A DNA stretch of 64,000 nucleotides from Mya arenaria (GCF_026914265.1 NC_069130.1:14737386-14801385); one strand, 5' to 3'; counted from the first letter of the stretch, positions 11,691-24,350 are shown. Numbers and translations are program-made. The notes: a model not told the origin generated them from the sequence alone.

Positions 11691-13090
11691 CTTCATGTAT
11701 ATATCGTTATGTTTGAAAAGAATGAAACGAAAAAAAGCCGTCAAACTCATAATTATAAGTTGGATATTTATTTTTTGTGTACGGAACTAATATAAAATAA
11801 CATTATCTGGTAATATTTCTTGTTTTTATGATATTTTATAGACGCTATATGCTTTAACCCGGAATCCTGATCGGAACAACTACCCACTTTTGATACTAAA
11901 CAATTTGTACGTGAAGGATTTGCCATATCAAAAATCTAAAAAAAATCCGTCAACGTACAATTATTTGGACTACAGGGACAATGAGAGATTATCTGGAAGT
12001 CGGTCAACAGTTTTGAGGTAAACATTCTCCTAACAATTTTTTATCCAACAAGTGCAATGATTTCATCGCCAGTCGGGCTATCTTAATATATAATCAAAAT
12101 TAATATCACCAACGTTGGAAAATAAACAGGGGTGGATGTTAGTCCACCTAAATGGCCGTCAACCAGTCTTTTGACAATTTTTAGACTATGGCAGACTGGT
12201 TACAGGGATACACATGAAATGTCAAAATAATAAAAAAGTATCCCTGATCGCTCATTATTGTAGCTAGGGTGGATGTAAGATTTGACGTTAGAGGGGGTGT
12301 TACTTAGGGGGGTAAGCTTTTGACTTGCACCCCTGATACTCCAGTTAGAACCGTAATTGAAATATAAAGTAAACTTGGACAATTAAAGGGGGAGGGGTCT
12401 CACCCTGCACCCCCCCTCTGGATCAGCTAGTGATAAATACTATACATGCCAGCTATCGATAAATACTGTACATGTTAAATAGCCCCTAAAATCGTTTTAA
12501 TTTCATGCTGGAAAGGGATAAATATTCAGGACATCAATTAAGCATTAAGTATTCTCCACCACTAAGTCAAGAGTAAGCGGGATGAAGTATGAATACACGA
12601 GAATTCACCATCAAGGACTAAAAATAGGCGAAACTTTTGGGGGGAAGACCTCCCCTTCTGCCGTTCAGTTAACTCCATTAAATAACTATATTTCCAGGAG
12701 GAGCGTATGTGAGTGAATAGAAAATACATTGATACAACTAATTACATTTGCCCAGTGTGATAAATGCATACTTACACCTATATATTTAAAGTCAAGCACT
12801 CAGCAGTCAGCATCACCACGTTGCTGCATCTGACAAGTGGCGGGAAATGGGTACAGGATTTTTATATCGAATTAACGTTCGATCAGACTCGAGTCAGAGT
12901 GGACAATTTCCTACGCAGTGACCTCCCTTACTTTATATTTCATCATAGACTGTAACTCATCCCGTTGGGTGTCTTGCTGGGATGAAAAAATACAACAACA
13001 TTGGCCGATACAGATAAAAAACAACACAAAGCTTGTTCTAGTAATTATATACTTTAATCATTAAATGAACGTATCTTTCACACACGAATA
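11691..13090. other. No recognised feature
   Basis: 1.4 kb of AT-rich spacer with G-runs near 12270-12420 and a short inverted pair (CCAGTCT/AGACTGG, about 12161-12206). No coding region or RNA gene that I can support. Confidence 0.5.
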
Positions 13091-13094
13091 GGCT

Positions 13095-13138
13095 ATAGGC
13101 AATCAATAAATCAATAAATAAATCAATAAATAAATCAA

Positions 13139-13205
<67 letters not shown>

Positions 13206-13243
13206 AAAGATAAATAGAAAGATAAATAAATACAATAATTTAA

Positions 13244-13286
<43 letters not shown>

Positions 13287-13462
13287 ATACTAAAAAAAAT
13301 AATCAATCAATCAATCAATCAATCAATCGATCAATCAATCAATCAAATTAATAAATAAACAAATAAATCATTCAAAAGATCAATCAATCAAATAAATAAA
13401 TAAACAAATCAATAAATCAAATCAATCAAATCAATAAATCAATCAAACAATCAAACAATCAA
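13095..13462. repeat. AATA/AATC tetranucleotide microsatellite
   Basis: Long runs of AAAT units followed by CAAT units, interrupted only by a few variants. The Ile/Leu/Phe-rich open frames across it are artefacts of the four-base period. Confidence 0.97.
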
Positions 13463-13634
13463 CTAGAACTTTGCTCAAAGGGGCATTTTATGCTCTGACG
13501 AGTTCATTTGTTTACATTGACGGTTAAAAGAATGAATAACTGGTTAAGGTCTCTTTAGCTAGAACCTAAAACAAGACCATGTTTAATCATCATTTCATTA
13601 CTTAATCTCATCCAAATTAATATGTGGTTATACA

Positions 13635-14300
13635 CTTTAAGAACGTCACACTGAACTATAAGTTCAAAACACATATATAGACGGCCGTAAACAGTGAGCA
13701 ATGTCTCGACTTCCACAGTGTTATTAACGTGTGGTCTATCGAAACCACTCGACCGATCTATAACGTTGATGCATGACAACGCGCAAAAGTTGACCAATCA
13801 ACGGTCACTAAAATAAAGAATGTTTATTCATGTAGTCCAATCGGCTTGTCACTTGATTAAATATTATTTTTTAAGTTGTCCAATCCACGTGTCTTTTTTA
13901 AAAGTTACTGGTTTAAGTTGTCTAATCCATATTTATCAACTAATCTAAATTACTTTTTAAGTGATTGTCTAATCCACGTTTCAAGTGATTTGCAAACTCA
14001 TTGTTAAAACAATTCAATCCACGTGTCGATAATTAAATTGTACTCATTTTAGCTGCCCAATTAATGTTTCAATACATTAAACTACCTGTTTAAGCTGGCA
14101 TCTCCACGTGACGATAATTAAATTCTACTAGTTTAAGTTGTCAAATTCATGTGTCAGTAAACTTAACACTAATTGTTTTAACCTATCCACGTGTCGATAG
14201 TAAAACACACACTGTTCAAGCTGTTCAATTCAATTCATGTGTCATTTAAATTAAAGTCTGCTTGTTTAATCCACGTGCACATATATTAAGGAGATCTTCT
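13635..14300 (+). repeat. Dispersed element with ~45-bp CACGTG-rich tandem units, copy 1
   Basis: About ten degenerate ~45-bp units (13845-14290) carry the theme GTCCAATCCACGTGTCGATA, an A/T tract, then GTTTAAG. Exact CACGTG hexamers occur in several units. The left flank (ACTATAAGTTCAAAACACAT, then GTAAACAGTGAGCAATGTCTC) is matched on the opposite strand at 40480-40570. The whole 650-bp block is therefore a dispersed repeat with two inverted copies in this window. Confidence 0.65.
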
Positions 14301-15062
14301 TTAAAGAAAATGTTTAATTTAAGATTTACTAATTAAAAGACTTCTTGTTTAAGATGTCTATTTCACGAAAACCTAAACGAAACATAGGCCACAACATTCA
14401 CGTGTCACGGTGACCTTGGTAAACGGATCACATGTCAGAGTCCGACGTTGTCCAATTCACGTGTCATTTGGCACACGGCGCACGGCTCACAGAACAGCGT
14501 ACTCAAGAAATCCCCGACGATTGATCCCTATAAATATAGAACAAAATGTGTCGATATCAGAAACATTAGTTCATTGGCGGGGACACACCAGCATTCGGAA
14601 CCCCTCGGCCATTTTCTATCAAAAACAACCTCGGACGTATATGGACGATTTACAATGTCAGATATCTGTACACTTTAACTACGCTGCAAACAGATCGCGT
14701 AGTAATTTTAATTTAGCAGTAAAACATAATGACTTAACTCTTGGGAATCTTAATTATTTTTGCATTAATACACCTCACTGGCAATCAATTTAAACTTAGG
14801 TATACAATTACAAGCTAAAACACTGCATTTAATTAAACCTAAAATTTTACGAACTACTTCTACAGATGTACCGGCATACATCCCAGGTTGTTTTCGATAG
14901 AAAATTGCCGAGGAGTTCCGAATGACAAAAAAGATGTTAGGCGCTATTCTTTCTTTTTCATGTACATGTCACAATGATCTTAAGTGATTTAAACCTCTCT
15001 TTTAAATCTCTGTAGCACCATGGCATAAAATACCACAGTGGGTTGATGACGAAGGCTCATTT
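14301..15062. other. No recognised feature; open frame of unknown worth
   Basis: A 127-codon frame at 14410-14793 (plus) has no repeats inside and no family I recognise. It begins in a tail of CACGTG-type repeat, which argues against a real gene. Confidence 0.35.
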
Positions 15063-15191
15063 AAGTCATAATAAATCAGTTCAAGTGGCCAAAATCATAT
15101 TTTACACACACTTGAACATGTATATCATCAATATAATACATTGCGTAAAATGAAATTTGACAAAAGTTCAACTGATTTATTATGACTTTAA
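15063..15191. mobile_element. ~130-bp foldback / MITE with ~23-bp inverted repeats
   Basis: AAGTCATAATAAATCAGTTC near 15066 is matched by its inverse GTTCAACTGATTTATTATGACTTT at about 15168-15191, with ~80 bp between. No coding potential. Confidence 0.7.
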
Positions 15192-15504
15192 TGAGGCTGT
15201 CATCAAGCGTCTGTGTAAAATACTGACACTTAAGCAGCTAGTTTGCTTCTCACCAATGCGCCCTAGTGTAATTCTAAATGTGAATTTGCGAAGTACACTC
15301 AAGTACAGATACAGTAACTTACATCGTCGGCTATACCCGGTACACTATAACGCTCTACTTCTTTGAGCTACTAGTGCAAAGTAATCGGAACTAGGAGCGC
15401 CGCAATGCGACGGAACCAGGTTTTCCATACGGGGACAAAGAAATGATAGCAATTTAATTTAGTGTATGGGTCAGAAAAAAGCAGCAGCCTTCCTCTTTAA
15501 GTTT

Positions 15505-16115
15505 ATGTTTTAGTAACAGTGACAATGACTTTAAACCCACTTTTCAAAAGCAAAACCAAGCTAGCTCCTCACATATGCTGCCCATACGACTAGTCCCATC
15601 ATTATCCACAAGTCCTAACTAAAGTTATTGGTCGAAAGCCATTTTTTCTACTTTTACAGTGACAAAGACCTTGACCGCACCCCCATCAAAAGCAACCCAA
15701 GCCAGGCCTTCACATAACCTTCCTACACACCAAGGTTCATAACTATTAATCAATCCGAATAAGAGTTATTTGCGGAAACAATTTTTCTATTTTTAGCAAC
15801 AGTGACCTTGACTCTGACCCCAACATTCCAGGCTAGCTCATACGCGTCAAGTTTCTTCACTATCCATCAACGTCTTGTTATTTGGCGAAACATCATATAA
15901 GCTACCAACACACACGGTTTCTTCACTATCAATCCCTCCTAACTAAAGTTTTTGGGTGGAAACCAAGTTTCTATTTTAGTAACGGTGAACTTCACCTTGA
16001 CCCCACCCCCTAAACAACAATCCCACTCTAGCTCTTTACACAAGCTATCTAAACATCAAGTTTCATCACTTCTAAAGTCATTGGACGGAAACCAATGTTT
16101 AACACTCGTCCGACC
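15505..16115 (+). repeat. Degenerate ~145-bp tandem array, four units
   Basis: AACAGTGAC or ACAGTGACAAAGACCTTGAC-type words recur near 15511, 15656, 15797 and 15979. Each is followed by CCAAGCTAGCTC-like and AAGTTTCATCAC-like words and ends GCGGAAACCAATTTTCTATTTT. It closes with GTCCGACCGCCCGCCCGTC (about 16108), a microsatellite-like end resembling the other repeat-cored elements here. Confidence 0.55.
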
Positions 16116-16339
16116 GCCCGCCCGTCTTACGACTTCCTGAGTCCCAAAAGCCGGTTTTCGTTGAACACCTGGTTAATTAAAAACCCAGGATGCCGACGAT
16201 ACACGATCATGTGACCACACTACATGTATTTTAATATCGTATCGACGAAGTAGATGAACAAAGATTTCAAGACGATCGAGTGTTTTAAAACCGTTGTAGT
16301 TAAGTTTAAACGTTTAAATCACGAAGCTTTGTAACTTAC

Positions 16340-17184
16340 CTTTATTCCAAACTGGGTTCTGACCTTAACCCTGAGCCCAAACGTTGCACATGGCAAGAGT
16401 CCCATGAAGGGCGTCTCACCCATCCGGATAGCTAGCATGTACTTGTGATAGCACCAACAACATGCCAGACTTGCATCTGAAATAATATATATTGAAAATA
16501 ATTAATGTTACTCCTATTAAACAACACTCCACGCATGCGATCGAAATAATATTCATAATAGTTGTACAAATATTATCTTGTACCGGATCAGGGCAGAGGT
16601 CACCCCGAACCAGATAGCTAGCTTTACCTAGAGGCTACGTGATACTTGACGGAACCAGGCTGTTGTGTAAACATTGGCGCGAGGGACTGATAACATGCCG
16701 AGACAAAGTTCTAAATGTATCTAAATGTATACACATATCAAAATATGTTTTTTCTCTCTCAAACATCATGCCTGATGCTGCCTACTACAAGTGTCCCATT
16801 AAGGCTCAGTAAATGCGTACCGTAAGTACCCTTTCTGACCTAGCACCCCGTCCTTTTCAAATCCTGACTGGAGCACTGAGGGTGCAACATCCTCATATAA
16901 CTATTCAGCTTAAACCCTTTGTACTCATTGACTAGTTTTATTCAGTAAGGTGAAGCAACTTTCATAATTTGTCTGACATAACTTACTTTATATTTACGAT
17001 GATTGCTCGTTTAAAGTTGAAAGGTAAGTAAATCAGCGAAATCAAACAATCAACACTCACTGGATGTCTGCCCCTGTTCACATGTACACAGTGGCGCCTT
17101 CCAATCCCGTTCGATGAGTGTGTCGTCAAATGCCGCCTTGGCCACGGACCTTCGCCATACCTCCTTCTTTTCTGAACCGTTCGT
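16340..17184 (-). CDS. PLAC8-domain protein, two exons of a partial gene
   Basis: Exon A (17184 or 17171 down to 17061) ends with donor GTGAGT. Exon B (16476-16340) begins after TTATTTCAG and ends at donor GTAAGT. Joined by their natural phase they stay open and read RDWKAPLCTCEQGQTS, then NASLACCWCYHKYMLAIRMG, then LRVKVRTQFGIK. The W-x-x-x-L-C-x-C start, the Cys-rich LACCWC segment and the L-R-x-x-x-R-T-x-[YF]-G-I block are the order seen in PLAC8 / cornifelin / cell-number-regulator proteins. These are small, cysteine-rich, often membrane-associated proteins. The last part of the domain (CCxxCxxCQ) should be in a further exon downstream on minus. I did not find it before 14 kb, nor a clear first exon with a start. 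It is either a gene with long introns or a truncated copy. Confidence 0.65.
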
Positions 17185-17582
17185 CTTTAAAAACGATAAA
17201 CGGTATAAAACGTTCCACAAAGCTTTTATGACAGAGAAAGATCAAAGTATGAGACAGAAAAACACAAATCATGACTGAGAATGATACATGTCTTTGAGAA
17301 TGGGTAAACCGATGAATTAGACCAATCAAATGCATGTTGCGTAATTCACTGCCAAAAACTATACGGCAGGTAGGTGAAGATACTTGATATATATATATTT
17401 ACACCTTTACAGTTAAGTACACATACCTATGGTATAAGCAGCTAAACCTTTAAACAAACACACACATACATGATGAAGATTTCGGTTTATAAAGTCGTAT
17501 TGAGTTAATACGCTACGTGATGTATTTTTCATTGAATTGTTTTTTTGACAATTTCTATACCTTAAGTCCGCTCGGCTGACTC

Positions 17583-17875
17583 GTGATAGTGTCGTCTGTT
17601 GGCGTCGTTGACGTAAACGAACCGCCTGTCATCACTACCGACTCTGCAAAGTATATGAAGGAACATGCCATTAAACAGAAAGTGAAACATGTCATATCTC
17701 ATATCTTGGTCAACATGCGATCTGCAGCTCAGTACAGCTGGTTCATCTTGAACAAATTTGATTCGTATGGTCCCCCGCCATTCCCATCGAGTTAAGGAAT
17801 CCGACTCATTGCTGAAACCATTATTCTTTATATTAGCTTGATGTCTGGTTACCATATACATTTATATTTTGGTGT
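17583..17875. pseudogene. Exon-like segment, copy 1 (pair with 61598-61880)
   Basis: About 290 bp matching 61598-61880 in the same orientation. The shared blocks include GACGTAAACGAACC, TTTGATTCGTATGGTC and ACATACATTTAT-like words. Both strands have open readings. Plus gives VDVNEPPVITTDSAKYMKEH to the stop after YGPPPFPSS, but lacks the ATG present in the other copy. Minus gives DDRRFVYVNDANRRHYHESA after a pyrimidine tract and TTTGCAG acceptor. The minus reading in copy 2 (HAANRGGHPECAEA) looks like an ankyrin-type helix. I cannot decide the coding strand, and both copies look decayed. Confidence 0.4.
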
Positions 17876-18023
17876 CATTTGTAAGCTTTTTTGTGTTGTT
17901 GTTTACGAATATCTTCATAAATAAATGACCATTACAACGCTATACATTAAGTTATTACAGTGTGTTTTATCATTGCTCATTATTTGAGCTGATATGGGTC
18001 GTAACATAACCTTTTCTTGAAAG

Positions 18024-18380
18024 TCAGAAATGTACTCTTACTCCCAAATAAGATTTACCACAATTAATACAATTGTTTTGACATACACAATGTATTAAAA
18101 AGGATGAAAACATTTCGAACACAATAGTTCTAATGAAGGATACCGAGTTTAAATTTGAAAAAGGTGCAGAAAAGATGGTATTTCAACCTTATGATACTAT
18201 AGTAGTTCACAGTAAATCTGCGTTTTCAGCTATTAAATACACGGTTACAATCTTGTTATCAGTAATTAATATTTTCCATAAATGCATTATATAGTAAGTA
18301 GTTGAAGGTTTATCACTCCAAATGAATGTTTGTTATACATGTGTATGTATTGATTTAGAATAAGAGTGTGACTTTAAACT
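18024..18380 (+). mobile_element. MITE family A, copy 1
   Basis: Begins near AAATGTACTCTTACTCCC and ends AATAAGAGTGTGACTTTAAA. It shares TTAAATACACGGTTACAATC, GTTATCAGTAATTAAT and AGTAGTTGAAGGTTTATCA with four other copies in the window. The TIR theme is TTAAAGNTGCACTCTTA. No coding capacity. Confidence 0.85.
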
Positions 18381-19095
18381 GTTTTGATATCATATATTCA
18401 GGTCCTTTTAAATGATCCCGAAATAATATTGGATCACCAAGCATCGAAAGTTCACAAAAAATGTGTCGGATTCTTTCTTTTTTATTAAAGGAAGCTGGTC
18501 CGCGACTATCAACGTGCCTTTTTCATATACCTTAATCCAACCCTAAGATATTAACTTTCATATTCATGACAAAATGTAAGTGATAAAACAAAGATTTATA
18601 TGACCGACTATTATTCAATGTAAACTCACGGACAAAAATGATTCTGTTTTAATAACAAAAACAGTCCTTACTTATCATGTGGATGCTTGATGCTTGTTTG
18701 TTGCCATGCTGAGCTTGTTTATGCATTTTTTATATAAATATTGCTATGCAATGATCATTTCCATAGATCACATTATTCTAGACTAGCATTTACAAAAAAT
18801 GATTTTTTTCCATTCCTCAGATAACTACCATCCAGCTGGCAGAATTTCAATACTGATTCCTGGCGTGATTATTCGAAATCTATCTATCAGCATGAACATG
18901 ATAAACATCTCATGCATGCTACTTCAATTTAATGACAAAAATCTTTTTGTTTCATATCATATTTTCAAATGCTTGTGTTCGTGTTTATGCCTCGCAACTT
19001 AAACATGTGTTTAATATTTTTGCCTCGGTGTTACTTTGGTCTATTCAAGTATGAGGTTTTTTGCCCTTTCCCCATCTGTCAATTTACATTAAGTA
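18381..19095. other. No recognised feature
   Basis: AT-rich spacer. The small open frame at 18799-19002 has no recognisable similarity. Confidence 0.45.
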
Positions 19096-19124
19096 AACAG
19101 TTAAACTGTCTGATTTCCACCAAT

Positions 19125-19400
19125 TAGGGCCATTCGTCTGTTTCTCGGTCCGTCCGTCTGTATATCAGTTTTCAGCATGTACATTATTTCTGTCGAATTC
19201 TGACTACCGTCCGTTTGCCTGTATGCCAGTCATTCCGTCCGTCCGTTTGTTGCATGCACTTCTAAACCGTCCGTGGTCTCGTAGTCATTCCAATTGCCTA
19301 GAACGTATGTTTGTCGATCTGTCCATACTTCGGTCTCTTCCTGGCCGTCAGTCCAAAGTCTTAATTTACCCCCCAAAATTGTCAATCCGTCAGTGTTTCT
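19125..19400. repeat. Cryptic CCGT-rich simple sequence
   Basis: CCGTCCGT and related CTGTCCGTC words recur scattered over ~270 bp, as if an old CCGT microsatellite had decayed. Overlapping open frames on both strands are side effects. Confidence 0.6.
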
Positions 19401-19821
19401 ATGCTTGTTTGTATATGTAGTCCATATTATCATGACTATAACAGCCTTTTTGGTTCTGATTGATCGCTGTTTATGGTCATGTAGAAGTCACTGATGCACA
19501 CCTACCCATGACACAGATAAGGATACGACTAGATTGAGATGCACGGTCTTGAAGAACTGTCTTGAAAACTGACATGTTTGAATTAATTGATCGACATAAT
19601 GTTGCACTTAGTTTCACTTATATTTCATCATTCCAATAAATATGTTTTTGACGAAAAAAAATGCAGTTAACTATTAATATTACAAGCGTGTCCAGAATCC
19701 GGACACAACTGTGTTGAGTTTCAAAGAAGATCAGTCTTAGACCCGACGGTAGCCTAATGAGCGAAGGACAGTCATCATGGACAGTTTAAAGTGTCTGGTT
19801 GACCACTCTAGAAGTTCCGCT

Positions 19822-20200
19822 TAAAGATGCACTCTTACTGCCAGATAAGATTTACCACAATTAATTAAATTGTTTTAATATTCCTAAAAGGATGAATAAA
19901 TGTTGAAAACAATGGTTCTTATGAAGTATACTGAGCTTAACTTGAAAGAAATAAACATAAAACACGGTATTTCTACCTTATGAGACCCTAGTAGACCACA
20001 GTAAATCTCTTAGCATTCACCAATCATTTTTTTGCGCTTTCTGCTAATAAATACACGGTTACAAATTTGTTATCAGTAATAAATGTTTTCCATAAATGCA
20101 TTATTTAGTAAGTAGTTGAAGGTTTATAAGTCAAAATTGTTGTTTGATATACATGGTTATGTATTTAATTTGAACAAGAATGTCACTTTAAAATCATTTT
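19822..20200 (+). mobile_element. MITE family A, copy 2
   Basis: Starts TTAAAGATGCACTCTTACTG and ends AAGAATGTCACTTTAAAA. Internal blocks are shared with the copies at 18024, 23965, 32372 and 38838. Confidence 0.88.
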
Positions 20201-21585
20201 CGGACTACAGATACACAGGTTATTAACATCAAACGACGACATACCACACATCAAACTAAGAAGGAGATCGAGCAACCAAAAATTACAACATAAACATTGC
20301 CGAGCCTTCCGGTGAGAATGTGCTAACAGGCGGCGCATGACTCACATGTCTATCTGCACAGAGAGTTACAGAACTGATTTTCTTCTGCCTAAATGCTTAT
20401 CATCAACCAATATTGCTGACTTGTAAAGATGCGTGTACTTAGCATATGTTTTATATTCACATGTACGTATTTTATTTCAAGAATGTGATAGCTATAATGG
20501 GAAAATGTCCGGAACGTTGTGTTTATTATTGTGATTAATCGCTTGACCAATATATGATAAGACGGCTTTTCGAGCTGCGGTGTGCTTTATACTTTACTTG
20601 TTAGTGCATATGCGTGGATATGTTTCAAAGCATATTGATGCATAATTGTATATTCACAATCAGCATAAAGTATATATTTACTACCGTAATTATCAGCACA
20701 CAAGTGTTTAAATCTTGGACAAGTTGTCTGCTGGTCATCTTTAGGCTTGGTTAGCATATTTAAATTATTTCATTGGTTAATATCAATTTTTGAATAAATA
20801 TTGATAAAAAAATACTTTAGCCAACTTAAACCAAACAAAAGACTTAACCAGGTTTATACAATTGACTGCCGTACATTGATTACATTCCGATTATTTTATC
20901 TTATTGATTTGATTTAAACTAAACTTACCTTCCATTTTGACTTCAAGCAGACAATGATAAGGTTAATGTAACCTTGATCCTTCAAGTTCCTTGGTCAGAC
21001 ATGTTTTTTTTTAAACTATAAAAATATCAATGAAAATGTCCGAACAATGCCAGAGATAATTTCCAAAATATTTGCTATGACTACAAGACAGTTTTGCAAA
21101 GCCAATAAGCTTTTAAACAGAAAATGTCACTGCTATAGAAACATGTATTCAATTATGCTAATAATAATCTCCAACAATAAAACAAATTACGACAAATCAC
21201 TACTGTAGATACGCCCGGTAGATAATTATAAGCCTAGTATGTGTTTTCTCAGTATTTCCACACAATGCAGGTCTCAAGTGCCAGGTAATGGATAAAACAT
21301 AAGTTAAGCTGCTCTGCGTGCTACACGATTCCTGCAAGTAGCTTCTCAGAGAATGCGTCTATAAAGTCAGGTATGAACGAAATAAAGTGGATGAAGATGG
21401 CTTAAGTGCGAAGTATTTCAATCGGGTTCTTCCATTTTGCAAATCAACCCCGCAGGGCCATGTCTGAGACGTTCCATGTTGTTACGTGTAATTGCAAATG
21501 CATCCGTAAAATATATCTTCATATCGATGTAGAAAATATAGTCAGCACTCAGCAGCACCACTTATCTATGTGTAAATACTGCTCC
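20201..21585. other. No recognised feature
   Basis: 1.4 kb of AT-rich spacer with no gene, RNA or repeat that I can support. Confidence 0.5.
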
Positions 21586-21587
21586 TC

Positions 21588-21700
21588 AAGTTTCAAGTTT
21601 ATTCAAAGAACAAAGTCCATGATAACATGACAGCATGAGTACAACACCTCGAAACCCGTGTAAAGTGGACAATACCAAGTAGTGACACTCTCGTTCACCA
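21588..21700 (-). mobile_element. LINE 3' tail fragment
   Basis: Read on minus it ends GAATAAACTTGAAACTTGAG, an AATAAA-like signal followed by a short repeated tail word (AACTTGA). CR1/L2-type LINE 3' ends in invertebrates look like this. Only the 3' end is present. Confidence 0.45.
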
Positions 21701-21787
21701 GGGTGATGATGCTATGCGTACCACAGTTACATTTATCATTGTCAAACCACTGATGAATGAGTGAGAGTAGTGAAGGATTGAGCTACT

Positions 21788-22108
21788 TAAAGGTGCACTC
21801 TCACATATTTACAGTTTTATTTTTTTTGCTCCGGAAATAGCAAATTTTTGCGTAAATATTTGCATACCAGTGATGAAAGACTGTTGACAAAAGATCAGAT
21901 CGCAGATTTTCATATTTCCATTTCAGATTTAATGTTCTATGGCATAAAACATCATTTAGAGAGGAAATATGAAAATGTGCGATCTGATCTTTAGTCATTA
22001 GACTTTTATCGCTGTTTTTCAGATATTTTCGCAAAAAACTGCTCGTTCCAAGATAAAAAATAAAAAAAAGTTGTTAAAACGTTCAATCTGTTAGAGTGCA
22101 CCTTTTTG
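21788..22108. mobile_element. MITE family B, copy 2
   Basis: Starts TTAAAGGTGCACTCTCACA and ends TGTTAGAGTGCACCTTT. The body is itself a foldback: GATCGCAGATTTTCATATTTCC (about 21897) is answered by GGAAATATGAAAATGTGCGATC (about 21965). It matches 1558-1902. Confidence 0.85.
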
Positions 22109-22510
22109 CATGAACAAATTTGTATTTAAACCTCGGATTTTTGCGGATTTTTTTTTAACATAAAAAAGAAAAAAAATGTTCGATATATTCATTACCCTTT
22201 AATCCATTTAAACTCAATTATGAACTTTCGATTGGGCTAGAGAAACATGTTCCAATACATGCTATTTAATCTACCGTTTTGAGTAAGCACGAATTCTAAG
22301 ATAATTATAACATACATGTATTCTAATAATGTTTATCATTCATATTAAAACATAGAACTGATTTTAGAAAAAAAAGGTTTGAAATAACGTTTCTACCTGA
22401 ATCACCTTAACATCATTTGCAACTTTATTTAGTTATTTATTATGATTGATATTCGATATTTAAAAACTTTTACACAAACAGCATCAATCAATTTATGAGT
22501 TATCTGTAAA
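22109..22510. other. No recognised feature
   Basis: AT-rich spacer. Confidence 0.5.
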
Positions 22511-22514
22511 AGAA

Positions 22515-22680
22515 AACAGATAGATTCAAGATTCAAGATTTATTTACAGAACATCCAGAAGGTCATAGCCCATGTGGACAAATATATACACAATATAGTG
22601 TTTTCAGGTGATTCCATGCATACAAATAACAAAACTAGACAACCAAAAAACGACAAAAACAAAAAAAACATAAATATCAA
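22515..22680 (-). mobile_element. LINE 3' tail fragment
   Basis: On minus: CATGGGCTATGACC, TGTAAATAAATC, then a repeated TTGAATC tail (ending at about 22519). This is the 3' end signature of a CR1/L2-like LINE, truncated to its tail. Confidence 0.55.
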
Positions 22681-23280
22681 ATACGCAAATACATCAACTT
22701 CATAAGTTCAGTAAATCAAAATATTTTATAATGCAATCTATTAATTAAATTAACGTGTCAATAACGTTATATGTTTAATCACAGATAAGTTGTAATAAAG
22801 GATATACATGTACATATATACAATAGTTGTGCTATGATGAGAGTTATGTTTGCAAATATCTGTAACTCCCTATATCGGTCAACATATACAAAACGAAACT
22901 ATAGGAAGCCTAAGGGAACAAGAAAACAGATATCAAGGTTATTAACTGAAGTAAGGCTAACCTATTTTTGGTCTGTCCGAGCGTGTTTTTTTTTGTTAGT
23001 ATTTGGTCACAAATGACGTTGACACATAATTGTAGACCTAACAATTAAACATATTCCTGTTGATATAAGCTGTCTTCTTCAAAATCGACGTCATAAAGTA
23101 ACATTCTAGTCATGAGTATTACAAATTAAATCGAATAATAGCCTTTAGGAAAATACTCTTAACAAAGTAAAAAGCTTGGACGAGCTAAGTCAATTTTCAT
23201 TTCAGTGAGAATTCATTTTACCACAGTTTAAAACTTACAAAACATGTTTACCCACAGTGGCTTAAATTTTGGAAATAATT
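22681..23280. other. No recognised feature
   Basis: AT-rich spacer with short open frames only. Confidence 0.5.
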
Positions 23281-23575
23281 AAGGAATGAATTGCGGACTT
23301 GATGTCATTATCGGGGTATGAACGCAATTGGGTTGGTCAAAGTGTGTGGAGTCCGAAGGAGTCCGCGTTCATATCCCCGATAATGACATCAACCCCGCAA
23401 TTCATTCCTTATATTTACACCAATAGTTCCTCATTTCATTCAAAAATTGTCAAAAAAGATTTCATTTCATTTACGAAACCCATTTATTAATACCATCATA
23501 CCCATTCTGTAAATAGAACGACCCGACTGTAACCGGAAACATTTTTTCAAATGACGTCACAATAACGCGGGAAAA
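23281..23575 (+). mobile_element. Foldback element F, copy 1
   Basis: A 130-bp near-palindrome (23281-23410) has ~45-bp arms. AAGGAATGAATTGCGG and GATGTCATTATCGGGG on the left are answered inversely on the right. A second small hairpin at the centre reads GGAGTCCGAAGGAGTCC. About 165 bp beyond it (to CCATTCTGTAAA and GTAACCGGAAAC) is also shared with 60395-60720 on the other strand, so the foldback is one end of a larger repeat. Non-coding. Confidence 0.8.
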
Positions 23576-23770
23576 GATCAACCATTTGAAATCACTTTTA
23601 AATGTAAAATTCAAACACTTATCTCAACAGTACATTTAAAATATATACTTTCTAAAATGTTGATTTATATTTTACGGGACCTGCTGAAACAATACAAACA
23701 ATAACAAAATCAATAGTTTTCATGTATACAGTTATCCGATGAATTGCGATCAGAACATATCCGAAGATGT

Positions 23771-23794
23771 TGCGTTCATCGATTGATGAACGCA
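23771..23794. other. Short perfect hairpin
   Basis: TGCGTTCATC, a 4-base loop, then GATGAACGCA: ten-base arms with full pairing. The word GCGTTCAT is also part of the arms of the foldbacks at 23281 and 52671, so this may be a relic of that family. Confidence 0.6.
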
Positions 23795-23964
23795 ATTGCC
23801 GAAAAGCAGTTCATTTCAGGAATGGAAGTTGAGGTGTAAATATAATATAATGATTGACAATTGATATGTTGCGACCATGCTTGAAGGCATTGATCATTAT
23901 TCCAATTTCCACTCAGAAAATAAACACTTATTGTTACCAGTATGAGGTGCACATTTTTATATTG

Positions 23965-24350
23965 CATAATTAAAGTGACACTCTTATTCAAAATCAATAC
24001 ATACACATGTATAACAAACATCATTTTTGACTTATAAACCTTTAACTACTAAATAAAGAATGCATTTAAGGAAACTATTAAATTCTGATAACAAGATTAT
24101 AACCGTGTATTTAATAGCTGAAAGCGCAGAAGTATTAAATGATTGGTGAATGCTAAAAGATTTACTGTGGTCTACTTTAACCTCATAAGGTAGAAATACC
24201 GTGTTTTTTATGCACATTTCTCTCAAATTTAACTGGGTATCCTTTAAAAGAACCTTGTTTTCGACCTGTATTCATCCTTTGTGGAATATTAAAACAATAT
24301 TATTAATTGTGGTAAATCTTATTTGGGAGTAAGAGTGCATCTTTAATTAT
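23965..24350 (-). mobile_element. MITE family A, copy 3
   Basis: Minus-strand copy. The plus sequence starts TTAAAGTGACACTCTTATTC and ends GAGTAAGAGTGCATCTTTAA. The inverse of the shared internal blocks is clear. Confidence 0.9.

Noticed and set aside
13038-13306. Leu/Ile/Phe-rich frames resembling membrane peptides
   Set aside because: Pure product of the AATA microsatellite.
14410-14793. 127-aa gene upstream of the PLAC8 exons
   Set aside because: No family resemblance, and its start lies in CACGTG-type repeat sequence.
16560-16660. Second, decayed PLAC8 exon
   Set aside because: Only a short block (GATAGCTAGC with neighbours) resembles exon B; too weak to support.
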